Below are positions 12,906 to 23,136 of a stretch of 64,000 nucleotides of DNA, piece after piece (position 1 is the first letter of the stretch; each line of letters starts with the position of its first letter). A program made the position numbers and the translations under genes. The DNA comes from Diphasiastrum complanatum. Its lineage: Eukaryota; Streptophyta; Lycopodiopsida; Lycopodiales; Lycopodiaceae. The notes under the pieces are model-generated. The model was not told the DNA's origin and ran no database searches. It saw only the letters and a list, made by a program, of their open reading frames with translations. The stretch spans positions 24,844,503 to 24,908,502 of the forward strand of contig CM055095.1 of the NCBI GenBank assembly GCA_029204225.1. The letters are read 5' to 3'.

Positions 12906-13007
12906 TCTCATAAATAATCATTGTGAATGAACAATGTTTTAAAATGATTAAACAAATATTGTTATAAACAAGAATGTTCTAATAATAAAGTATCTAAAGA
13001 ATAATAC

Positions 13008-13796
13008 CTTCCATTCGCATCCTCTTGCAAAGTCCCATTTTGCGTTTGATTTTTTGTCCCTCTTTTGTTGATTTTTGTAGTGTGTCATGCATCCACTCTA
13101 TAGTGCATTGCTTGGGCAATGGCTCAAGATCATGTGAAGTTGAGGCCATGTGTCTACCTCTATTATGTCGTTGGCGCTTTCTAGACAAGGCCCTCTCTTT
13201 TTTTTCTTCTTCATATAGGTCTAACCATTTATCCATAACTCCACAATTATAAAGCATGAATGTAGAAATTTTTTCTTGTTGGAAGGGTGCCAACCTATGG
13301 ACCTTTCCCATCCCTTGAGGTTTTTCACTAGTTACCTCTTCGGCTTCCTCATCACGCCACAATAGTGGAGCAGATGGATGTAGTTGGTGCAAAATTTCAG
13401 TAACATAAAAGAGAGATTCATGTACTAACCATCCCTCTGACATGCTACCTTCAGGCCTTGCCTTTTGGCGCACAAAACATTTTAAGACTTTCATGTACCT
13501 TTCCATAAGGAACGTCCACCTAAAAAGTCACAAATGGTTAGAAATAAGTGTTTTATTTAATGAGTTCATGTATCAATTGATTTAGATTAAATACACATGC
13601 AAAAGATAATTTATGCACTTATACCTAGTGTGCACTGGACCAGCAATAGAAACTTCTTCAACCAAGTGCACCAATAAATGCAATTGTGAGTCCATGATGG
13701 AAGTCGGAAAATCTCTCAAATATGCACACAGTCTCCACCATATCCTCATGTCTATTGCGAAGATCTAGCTCACAGATTTCTTTTGAACACATCCAT
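13008..13796 (-). pseudogene. DUF4218 exons of the CACTA transposase
   Basis: The exon 13008-13519 starts RWTFLMERYMKVLKCFVRQK and continues ARPEGSMSEGWLVHES, diagnostic of DUF4218. The preceding exon (13625-13796) supplies IMDSQLHLLVHLVEE and AGPVHTR, after a frameshift near 13720. The junction AG|G restores the invariant RW. The tail of the exon is basic and Lys/Arg-rich (KKERALSRKRQRHNRGRH). Confidence 0.85.
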
Positions 13797-13884
13797 CTGT
13801 AACATATTCAATCCATTTTTTGTCTATTTGAATTTCCAATCAATAAACACTAAATAAAAAAATGCACCAAGTACATGTAAATAC

Positions 13885-15487
13885 CTGACAATGATTGATA
13901 GTTTGTATATGGTCTCACAAATATCTTTTGACAAGCACCCACAAATTGACAATGGATAGATTAATTGAATCATCTTTCGCCAATCATGAGATTTGAGACC
14001 TTGCAAGTTTCCATCCACTGTGAATGATGACCGTAGAGAATGGGCAAAACCAGTTGGTGTTCTAATGTCATGAATAATGGAGCGCACATGGTTAAGCTCC
14101 TCCTTAGTGAATGTCCAAGGTACTTTTGGAGCACGATCTTCACCACCCTTTATCCAATATTCTTTTTTGGTGTTTGATTCTTTTAGAGCGTGCCTTGCAG
14201 CAATGGTATCTTTTTCACCAATCAAGTGTTTCCAAATATATTCACCCACATTTTTTCTTCTGTGCATGGGATCAAGTAGGTGATTAATCAAAAGGTTATT
14301 CCAATATTCCAAATGATGAAATATAGATAATCTTTTCATACCATCGATTGGCTTTGCTTGAAATTCCTCCCATAGTATTCGCCAATCTCACGGACATCCT
14401 CTTTGGAAGCATCTCTCTCTCAACTCTTCCTCCAAAACCTCTTCTATGAGTGTCTCTGAATGGATGGCTTCATGCAAGTATTTATGATGATTTTTATAAA
14501 CCACTTTTTTGAGACTAAAAGAGTATCTTCTCACAAGATTTGGCCCACACAAAAAACAAGCATTTTTTCCAGCCATTTGAAAGCCTACCCAACAAATGGA
14601 TACTATCAATCACTATTAAAAAAAGTATATGTCAAAGAATAATTATAGCCATTGTAGTATATCATGTAAATGTTAAGAATTACTTGTTGTATGTAACTGT
14701 AAACAAACTCCTAGGTACACAAGATAGACATTGTTTGAATGATTACCTGAGCATTCACCTAATCCTAGATAGTCATGCATTGTCTACATTACAATGACAT
14801 GTAGTGTAAACTCCCTCTCATGTAAGGGGCATGAGATGTCATATGCTTTTATCCCCTTCCACAAATCTTCCAACTCGTCAATAAGTGGCTCAAGATACAC
14901 ATCCATGTTCTTAACCTTGCGTTGGTTAGGAATTATAAGTGCCAACATAATGTGTCCTCTTTTTTGTACTAAACCAAGGAGGAATATTATAATTTACCAA
15001 GCAAACAGGCCAAATGGACCATGTAGTTGCTCGTACACCAAACGGGTTCACACCATCTGTTGCAAGACCAAATCTCACATTTCTTGACTCATTGGCAAAG
15101 CTTGGGTACTCTTTGTTGATGTGTTTCCATGCAGGTGAATATGAAGGTACCCTCATCATCCCATCCATAGACGTATGGTGTGCATGCCAGTCCATAAGTT
15201 GTGCAAGAGATTTACAATGAAATAAACGTTGCAATCGTGGAATTACTGGAAAATGTCGTAAAACTTTGCACAAAATGGTTTCCCCTTGCAAATCATCTCT
15301 ATATCGAGGAGTATCACAAATGAGACATTTCTTGAGTGATTCGTACCTTCCTTGATATAATATACAATCTTTTGGACATGCATGATATTGCTTGTAGTCC
15401 ATCCCGATGTTAGACAACATCTTTCGTGCCTCATCTCTTGTCTCAAAAATGACATTCCCTTCTGGGAGAATTTTGTTTTTCAATAGT
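13885..15487 (-). pseudogene. tnp2 core exons of the CACTA transposase
   Basis: Exon 14759-15487 carries MDYKQYHACPKDCILY, the CLICDTPRYRDD cysteine motif, KVLRHFPVIPRLQRLFHCKS, MDWHAHHTS and LATDGVNPFG. After the frameshift near 14950 it continues NMDVYLEPLIDELEDLWKG. It joins exon 13885-14584 (LGLG then FQMAGKNACFLCGP), which has ERCFQRGCP, a TGA, then DPMHRRKNVGEYIW and a LKSHDWRKMIQLIYPL motif. These match tnp2 transposase order along its length. Confidence 0.88.
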
Positions 15488-16095
15488 CTATATATGACAA
15501 AAGAAGTCATTGTAAAAAAAAAGAATATCACTAGATGTCCAAATTGTAAATTTTGTTCCAAAGCAAAAATGACAAGTAGAGGAAATTGTTTTTACTCAAA
15601 TAATGATGTGAGGCTTTGGTCACTCCATCTATATTTGGCTTGAAGATCTAATAGAAGTAGAGAAGTCGCCAAACGAGATGTCTTTGCTCCAGGATACAAT
15701 GCAGTCTTAGATTCTTCTCACAATTTCTTTTCTTCTTTAGACAAAAGTGCCTCCTCATTTTGTTCATTATGTCTAGCTGCAATATTGTTCTCATACATAT
15801 CATCCAACATGTCTCCCATGACTTCAAATTCATCATCCATTGGAAGCTCATTTTCATTGTTGGAACTTGTTTGTGAAGAAGTAGATCTAGATGAGCTAGA
15901 TTCAGATGCATTAGTCTCTTGATTAATGCGCTCATCAATTTCCATCATCTCTTTTAAGCCTTGACATAGACAATGAGGTAATTGCTTTATATGTGGACCA
16001 TTGTATTGCATTCATCATCTACGTCGACCATTACGAGGATTATTGTCTCCAGCACTAAATGAGGATGAAGAATCCTATATATAAAAATAACAAGA

Positions 16096-16170
16096 AGTAG
16101 GTTGAAACAATGCCTGATAAACATTTCCTCCCAATACTTGATAGATCTAAATGTTGCATATGAATATAAA
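16096..16170 (-). repeat. Decayed second copy of the SET gene 3' end
   Basis: On the minus strand this reads ATFRSIKYWEEMFIRHCFN, clearly parallel to ATRSIRFGEELFIKYSFN at the end of the SET gene (16430-16500). At DNA level about three quarters of bases agree, with one small insertion. It is a remnant of a tandem duplication or of an earlier SET copy between the two genes. Confidence 0.75.
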
Positions 16171-16393
16171 TTACCTCTTATTTTAAAAAGTATGAACATA
16201 CCAATGTATCTATTAGACAGATTTGTCTTTTCAACTTGTTAACATTCAATGAACTCAAAGACAAATAATGCTCCTAACATTTAATCTAGACAAATGACGA
16301 ATAATGCTCCTAACATTTGACATATTTAATGACACAAACCAAATACAATCAAGATGCATTGATTATACCTACATATCAGCAAAATTTAAATCT

Positions 16394-17455
16394 TCACATT
16401 TGACTTATTGTCTTTTGCAAACATTTGGGTAGAGGACGGTTGAAACTATACTTGATGAACAATTCCTCCCCAAACCTGATAGATCTAGTGGCACAGACCA
16501 TTACATAAGTGCCCTTTACATTCCTACTAAAATATTCTTCTTTTCCATTGGTGTGTTCTTCAAAATCACAATTCGTCAATAGAGGGTGGCCAACGGAACT
16601 ATTTATATATGCAGCAGTGTTTCCATGCACATCTGGACGTCCATCAATGTATGTACGATTTGCCCTTGAGATGTTGCCTCCTTGCATGCGTTGCTCCTCT
16701 AAAGAACAAGCATTTGAATTCAAGCCATATACTTGCATCCTCCATTGGTGACGACACAAAGCATGCCAATCACCCCAATTGTATTGAGGTCCTGAATATG
16801 GCATCAATTTCACAACACTATTTAAAGGGACCTCAATACTACTCAATGCAAAAAGGCCCAAACCAGCCTCAAGAAAGTGTTCACTAGGCATGATAATGTA
16901 CATTCGACCCCAATATGTAAATGGTGTTCCATTTAATGGTAATGGTGATTGGAGTGTCCAACACGAATATCTACTTCTAATAAAAGTTTTTACAAATGGT
17001 TGCAAGCTAGGTGGAAGAGGAAGGTCACACAAAGAATCTAGAATGTCTTTTGACACATCAACAGCGCGTAGTAATTTGCAATTATCTTTCAAACTAGTCA
17101 TAATACGTCCAAGACGTGTTCTCTTTTTTAAAGGGGTGGTCATGTTTGTGGAATCCACGTGGAGTATCGTGGAGAACTCATGTGCAACATCTAGGATAGG
17201 TGTGGTTGGGTGATAAGAACGTCCTAGAGATTTGGAGACATGGATTGAATCACAAGGCATTGATGAACTAATTATATCATTCAAGGGGTCATCATCAACA
17301 AGAGCATTATCTAGGGCCAATGATGATCCAAAATCAATATTCATGTGATTTATCCTATCAATAAAATTCTCAATCTCTCTTGCAACTCTATTTCTTGAAA
17401 CCAGCTTATGGTCCTTCTTTTGCAAAAGTTGAAAATGTTAGATGTATCAGTTTCG

Positions 17456-17542
<87 letters not shown>

Positions 17543-18570
17543 GTGAATGAGAGGCCATTATGGGTGATTGAATATGGAAATCAAGATTAACTACATCTAA
17601 TCATTCTATTTGGATTTTTTTCTTTTAAAAGGAAGTGAGAGATTAACTTCATCTAATCATTCTATTTGGATTTTTTCTTTTAGAAGCAAGTGAGGGATTA
17701 ACTTCATCTAAATACTCTATTTGGATTTTACCTTTTAGAAGCAAGTGAGAGATTAACTTCAAAGTATCGTGGCACTCATCCTATCGCTCAATATTTATTG
17801 TACACACTATACTTGAAGTGTCATAAGGGTCAAAGAGTAAAGCATTTCCGAAAAACAATTTAAAGAGTTTACCTCTCGTACTCTTGGATTCTCTGTGTGC
17901 ACTCCATTGGCCCAAATATGATCATTGACAATCCTCCTTGTCGAATCCTATGACCTCTCATCATATTCTGGTTGAAACTGTTCCAATAATCCAATTGCAA
18001 ATTGCACAAATTCTTTCAGTGTCATTCAAGTAAAAATTGACAAATTCTAACATGTGACGAATTGTAACATGTGACAAAAATTGACAAAATAGTCTTTGTA
18101 CATTTAGTGCATTTTCAACCTTCATTTGTGATGGAGTGGTGTCTTGGCTTTCCAAAGAGCAATATACTATATCCAAAGAGCAAATCAGATTATATCACTA
18201 TTACAAATAAAAAAATTATGACATAAATCAATATACATACATGTGATGGATCAATAGGCGGTCTACGTCGACTGATGGAAGAGCTTGAAGATGAACCAAT
18301 CAATAGTTGTTCATTGTACTTTAGTCTTGCTTGCTCCTTTTTTCTGTGATAGAGATCAATTATTTTTTTCTTTCTCTAAATCACGTGGAGGTACGATAAT
18401 TTCCCTAGAATTCATAATTCCAATCAAATGTCATTGTAAGAATAAATTTGCAAGAAAAATTATACACTCATATTCAAATAACAAATAAAGAAAATTGATG
18501 TCAATATCAATAACAATATATACCTGCTCTTGCGATCATGAGATGAATCGCTATCTGATGATGATGACAT
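16394..18570 (-). CDS. SET-domain protein gene, four exons, linked to CACTA transposase
   Basis: Exons at 18524-18570, 18241-18343, 17873-18166 and 16394-17416 join in consistent phase. Exons 1-2 give MSSSSDSDSSHDRKS and a basic, Ser-rich segment ending RRRPPIDPSH. Exon 4 is open for 340 codons. It ends in a SET fold: GLGLFALSSI, YNWGD, INSSVGHPLLTNCDF in place of the usual NHSC, and ATRSIRFGEELFIKYSF with the expected final Tyr. SET proteins transfer methyl groups to lysines. Exon 3 has about five in-frame stops, though its end (EQFQPEYDERS, IWANGVHTENPRVRE) looks coding. Either exon 3 contains another intron or the gene is decaying. Intron 3 holds a (CT)n tract and a 55-bp tandem repeat. 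Confidence 0.7.
17458..17539. repeat. (CT)n microsatellite in SET gene intron 3
   Basis: About 41 CT dinucleotides without interruption, 40 bp upstream (in gene sense) of the SET exon's acceptor site. On the coding strand it reads GA. Confidence 0.97.
17585..17760. repeat. 55-bp tandem repeat, three copies plus a start
   Basis: Units start with GATTAACT at 17585, 17641, 17696 and 17751 (lengths 56, 55, 55, then partial). Copies are nearly identical, so the array is recent. It lies in SET gene intron 3. Confidence 0.95.
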
Positions 18571-19814
18571 CGTCGATAACCGATACACACTGTAGCCAGC
18601 TACTCTATACCACAACATAAGTAATCATTATGAGACCGTATGTACTGAACAAATATAATAAAATTTGTTAAAGACATGCCAACATCTAATCCATGTATAT
18701 TCTACTTATGCTTAATGTAAATCTAATATTCTAGTAACATTACTATCAAGAAAAATGCTTGGGTGGGGCAACACATGACGAGCAATCAAAATGAGGTTCA
18801 TACTGACAAATGTAAGACATCAGTAGATAGTGTGTGCAGGCCTATCTCAACTAATTCAAAGACCACATAGCAGTCAATGTTCAAAGCTCTCAGTTTAAAC
18901 TCTTGTCTAAGATGAGTGATGATCTCACTTGATCTTTCTTTGAAGATGGAATGATCAAAATCAAACAATCAGTCATATACTCAATTGATTCATTGCCCAC
19001 TCAATCACTCATTTGATTAATTAATACTTGGCTTGAGTTAGTTAAAGATAAATCTCTTTGGATTGGCCTAGTGTGCCATGGTATCTCATGACGAGCAATA
19101 TGCATTCGCCCTTTCTATCTATGGTTGCTTTGTATGCAAGAAATCATATACTAGATAACACATCATTGATCAACATCTTTATTACAATGCTAAATGATAT
19201 TTCAACTAATTACTATGATTTCATATAAGGTTATATAGGTCACACACCAACAATTAAAAAGATTTATTATATAGGTCACATATCACTAAGGTCCTCAATA
19301 TAACATAAATGCTTTTGATCATGAATCTAAATGACCCCATGCAACCATTTAAGAGGCCACATGACAAAAGCAAAAAAAAATTATTTGACCATGTAATTAT
19401 GTCATCAAATTATATCAAATCTATGACACCTAGATTATTAATAAACTAAATGTTTTATGACATCACCAATTTGACATAATATTATGTCATAAAATCCTAA
19501 AAAACTTGTCAAATTACTTGTTTAATAATAATATGTACTATTTCGTATCGCATGATTTTGTCTTGTATGTCAAATCTCAAGAAAAATAAAATTTATAAAA
19601 ATATAAAACTAGTTTTAGCAATTAAATACTACCATAATGATCTTTGAATTGATTTTTTTACATTCCATCATATTAAAAAATATATTTTATGTAAAATCCT
19701 ACAATAAAATATTCTCATAAAATCTAGAAAAGATTATGAGACTATTGAATGACATTTGAAGCATGCAAGCCCATGTGGGGGACCCTTTGACGTGCCAAGA
19801 GAGGAAAAAAAAAT
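18571..19814. other. Intergenic upstream of SET gene; possible CACTA subterminal region
   Basis: No gene was recognised. The part 19380-19520 contains repeated TATGACAT/ATGTCATA-like words in both orientations, the kind of short repeats CACTA elements carry near their ends. No matching set was found left of 12095, so this stays a suggestion. Confidence 0.35.
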
Positions 19815-19892
19815 GCGTGGAACATCCACGCGTGGATATCGCGTGGATTATCCACGTGTGGATAACTTCTGTGTGGATAATCCACGCGAAAC
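19815..19892. repeat. GTGGAT/ATCCAC palindrome cluster R2
   Basis: A compact run: GCGTGGAACATCCACGCGTG, then GATATCGCGTGGATTATCCA and CGTGTGGATAACTTC, then GTGTGGATAATCCACGCG. The first 20 bases match those of cluster R1 at 10730, so the clusters share ancestry rather than arising independently. Confidence 0.85.
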
Positions 19893-20220
19893 GAATGCCA
19901 ATAAAATAGCATTTCCATGAGCATTCTTGCTCCTCTTCTTTTGCTTTCAAGTTTTATAGGTTTTCTAATCTAGTGTTTAGTGCTCTTGTTTGCTATTGCT
20001 CTTCTAAGCTCTGTAGATCTTGCTTGCTTGCTTTTGGTTGCTCTTCATTGCTAGTGATCTTGCTCTTGCTTTTGCTTGCTCTATCGATCTTGTTTGTTCT
20101 TGCTTACTATTAATCTATTGCTTTCTATTCATTGCTTACTCTTCTATTCTAAAAGTCTTCAATACTCTTTAACTCCCATTCTCCACTACTTTCTAACTTT
20201 TAAAGTTTTTCTTTGATACA

Positions 20221-21216
20221 ATGTCTTCAAGTGGAAGGTCAAGTGGGAGACCATCTAGGAGAAGAGCTCGTGAGGAGCCCGAAGAATATAATCAAGAGTG
20301 GTTTGAGAATCTATCTCCTCAACAAAGAGATAGAATCAAAAATCTTGTGTTATCTTCTTCGGGTGAATCATCCGAGAGAAGAGCTTCCGAAGATGCCCCT
20401 TCTCAAGAATCGTGTAGTGTGTATTATGATCTTAATCCACATGGTGGAGTTATAAAAGATACACATGGCAATATAATTCATGCCCGTTTGCGTGATTTAG
20501 TTGCTTTATATAAGACAAAAATAAAATAATAGAGACTTTGTATTCTGAATTTCCTCAATCCAATGCTTTTAGTAGGACTTGGGCCATGAATACAATGTGC
20601 CTTTGAATTCAAAACAAAAGACAATTGATGAGAAGAGCCGTGAGGAATCCCAAGAATCCCACGAAGCCTGGATGGTGCTCCAAAAGGGACTGGAGAAAGG
20701 TGAAAGGGGAATTGTTGCAAAATAATTCCCAAAAGTATGAACAACAATGTAGGGCCGCCGCCGAGAAGCTCTTAAAACATGGCCAAAGTCACATGGGATT
20801 GGGAGGAAGGGGCAATCTAGAGACCCAATTTGTAAGTGCAATATTTTTTAATATAACTCTATTTTTGTAGTGAGATTGTTAATGTTTTTTTTATTGCTAA
20901 ACTATATTGTATTGCTAAACTATGTTTTTTTGTTGAATGTAGCTTAGTGATTTTGGAAGACACATGACCACCGCGGAGTACAAGCAAGGTTATGATCATG
21001 GATATGCCGGCCTTAAGGCTTTTATGGAATCCCATGGATTGTTTCCACTTGTAAACTCTTAACCTTTATTGTTTTGTAATTGTTTACTTTGTGGTTTACA
21101 AATAAGTTTAATCTCAATTTAATTAAATCTCTGATTCTATTTTGTAGAGAGGCTCTACAACTTCTGGAAGAAAATGTGAAAAATGTGGAAGAGAACGTGG
21201 AAGAGTACGTGAATGA
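20221..21216 (+). CDS. Unrecognised multi-exon gene, possibly transposon-derived
   Basis: The first exon starts at 20221 (MSSSGRSSGRPSRRRAREEP, acidic and Arg-rich) and includes LSPQQRDRIKNLVLSSSGES and YYDLNPHGGVIKDTHGN. It is open to 20529. A second block, open to 20831, reads KPGWCSKRDWRKVKGEL and CRAAAEKLLKHGQSHMGL, then GGRGNLETQF. It splices in phase 0 to 20943-21050 (LSDFGRHMTTAEYKQGYDHG, ending HGLFPL) and then to 21148-21216 (KCEKCGRERGRVRE, stop). The last two introns are clean GT-AG. The join between the first two blocks is unclear: either a missed intron or a frameshift. The layout is reminiscent of the accessory (TnpA-like) proteins of plant CACTA elements, but I do not recognise the family. 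Confidence 0.45.
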
Positions 21217-22006
21217 GAGCGAAGGGGAGTCATGTGGACACCAGCGTACACCTACATGATGACGAAGGCGAGGAGGGAAGAAGTGATGATCAGTAGAGGT
21301 TTTTAAATTAAATGTAAGGCCTTGTAGAAGGCAATGTAGGAATAGAGAATTTATTCTCTCATCAATGTACTTGTTTTTAAATCAATCAATATAATGTTTT
21401 GGCATCACATCATTTTTGCAAAATTTTTGAATGCATATATTTTTAATCCATGAATGCAAATGCATAGTCTATTGAATGCACATCTATTGATTACAAATGT
21501 ATCTATTGATGTATTCAATGCAATGTATAGTCTATTTAATGCACATCTATGCAATGCAAATGTATCCATTGATGAATTCAATGCAATGTATCTATTTTAG
21601 CACATGATTTGCATGCTAGAATGCACATTAAAAAGTAATGGAAAGCACAATGAAAAGTGAATGGAAACCACAATATAATGCATCAATAGATAACACATTA
21701 AGTTATCAACTAAATATCAAATGAATCAAAATAAATGTAAATTTACCTTTACTATTGTTGCAATCTTTGCTTTTCCTTTTGCATGCACTTGATCTTTGAA
21801 TCCTTTGCAATGAAAGGTCATTTTTCATTTTTCATATCCAAACCTACATCACAAACAAAAAAGATCTAAAAACTTATGATCACAAAACACATACTATTAA
21901 CATCCATCAATGAACTAAAAATCCTAAACACTATCAATCTTCTCACTCACATTCATCCTCATCATATTCTCACTCCCATCTATACTCTCTTTTTTTCTCT
22001 CACCAT
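21217..22006. other. Intergenic, AT-rich, no gene recognised
   Basis: The likely 3' flank of the gene ending at 21216. It contains the ATGCA-rich tandem repeat at 21464. Nothing else was recognised. Confidence 0.5.
21464..21589. repeat. 63-bp tandem repeat, two copies
   Basis: ATAGTCTATTGAATGCACAT at 21464 and ATAGTCTATTTAATGCACAT at 21527 start two similar 63-bp units. Both end in ATTCAATGCAATGT. Shorter related ATGCA words continue on both sides. Confidence 0.85.
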
Positions 22007-22611
22007 TTTCAGCCATCTCAACACATTCAAAAACCTCATGACTGCAAATGACTGCAACAGGATCGAACATTGAAGATTCAGATGCAGTAATGACTCTTTA
22101 TCGAGTCTTCTTGAAGCCTACGAAACATGGGTCATGGCTATTTTGACCCAACTGCAACTTACTCTATCAAGAGTCATTTCAATGTTGTTACAAGAGGAGA
22201 TAAGAAGGAATGCATCCTCCTCAGGCTCAAGATCAGATTCTCAAGCTCTATACACAACCAAAAATCAGAAGTTCACATCCAAGAGATCTCCAAAGTCAGA
22301 TTCTCCTGACAGAAAGAGCAACTTGCATTCTGGGTCAAATTTTGACTTTGGGTCAAATTTCTACTCACTGGTCGAATTTTGGCTCAAGGTCGAATTCGAA
22401 TTTTCCTTCATCATTCTAGCAAAAGTAGAACTTGTCCTGCAAATACTGTAAGAGGACTGGTCATCAATATCTCATCAAGGAATGTAGAACACTCAAGTAC
22501 AACAATGAAAAGAATATGCAGTCCCAACAACAAGCAAATGCTGCCTCAACCAGTTACTCGATCCAGCATGAAGAGGAAGATGAAACTGCATTCACAAGAA
22601 CACATATAGCA
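22007..22611 (+). pseudogene. Copia gag fragment (family of 24450)
   Basis: Starts abruptly at SHLNTFKNLMTA and continues SSLLEAYETWVMAI, TLSRVISMLLQEEIRRNASS, then KYCKRTGHQ. This parallels the gag at 24738-25200. The zinc knuckle has two extra residues (CKYCKRTGHQYLIKEC) compared with CX2CX4HX4C. Frameshifts are present. The start of gag is missing, and the right end runs into palindrome cluster R3. Confidence 0.82.
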
Positions 22612-23112
22612 AATATCCACGCACAATACAAAGGAGGACGCGCGGGCAAAAAAAAATTCGCGTGGATATAGCCGTGGATTGGCGTGGATATACTCGTGGA
22701 TACAAGCGCGTGGGTTATCCATGCGTGGATGCTCCACACAAATGTCATTTTCGGTAGCAGATCGGCAGGATGTCGTGAAATTCAAAATGCATGGATTATC
22801 CATGCCAAGTCCAACTACCGACAGTCGGGCAAACCTCCGACACCCAGAGCCCAAAATAGGAATTCTAATTTCGCGTGGATAATCCACGCGTGGATTATCC
22901 ACACCATAGTAAAAATTAAATAAAAAAGGCTCGGCTTTCGCGTGGATATTGCATGGATAATTATCCACGCGTGGATTATCCACGCAAAATCCAGAGAGTT
23001 GAGGCCTTTGATACCGCGTGGATAATTTTTTTTTTATATCCACGCGGTATCTACGCGGATAGGTTTCTGGAATTTGCATGGATTATCCACGCGTGGATAA
23101 TCCACGCAAAAT
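22612..23112. repeat. GTGGAT/ATCCAC palindrome cluster R3 (largest)
   Basis: More than fifteen GTGGAT or ATCCAC half-sites in 500 bp. They include a perfect 28-bp palindrome at 22875-22902 and a 38-bp palindrome with one mismatched pair at 23073-23110, both centred on ACGCGT. The half-sites are separated by unrelated sequence with runs of A or T. ORFs here (AWIIHAWIIHA in several frames) are translations of the repeat. It lies between two gag fragments in opposite orientation. Confidence 0.9.
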
Positions 23113-23136
23113 TTTTTGTCCAAAAAAAAATATTTG

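Larger units (their letters stand above)
12095..16011 (-). pseudogene. tnp2-type CACTA transposase gene, seven exons, broken
   Basis: Seven exons can be joined with GT-AG sites in consistent phase: 15596-16011, 14759-15487, 13885-14584, 13625-13796, 13008-13519, 12514 to about 12905, and 12095-12421. The product would cut and paste a CACTA element. Domains in order are an acidic Ser-rich start, the tnp2 core (Transposase_21), DUF4218, then DUF4216. Damage seen: TGA at 15718-15720, TAG near 14785 (at an expected Trp), TGA at 14388-14390, a frameshift near 14950 and another near 13720. The N-terminal transposase-associated zinc domain common in tnp2 proteins is absent. The family is certain; exon ends are by eye. 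Confidence 0.88.
12095..18570 (-). mobile_element. CACTA (En/Spm) element with a SET-domain gene
   Basis: Two minus-strand genes lie head to tail: a decayed tnp2-type transposase gene (16011 to 12095) and, upstream, a SET-domain gene (18570 to 16394). CACTA elements often carry a second gene beside the transposase, so one unit is plausible. A decayed copy of the SET gene's 3' end lies in the 383 bp between them. I could not find convincing CACTA...TAGTG termini: no CACTA was seen at the left, and only weak TAGTG candidates near 18836 and 19068. The limits given are those of the genes, not of the element. Confidence 0.6.

Noticed and set aside
12000-18700. CACTA...TAGTG terminal inverted repeats for the transposon
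   Set aside because: Scanned both flanks; no matching pair was found, so element ends were not called.
22612-23112. CRISPR-like array of repeats and spacers
   Set aside because: Repeat and spacer lengths are irregular, the units are palindromes joined head to head, and the DNA is plant nuclear.
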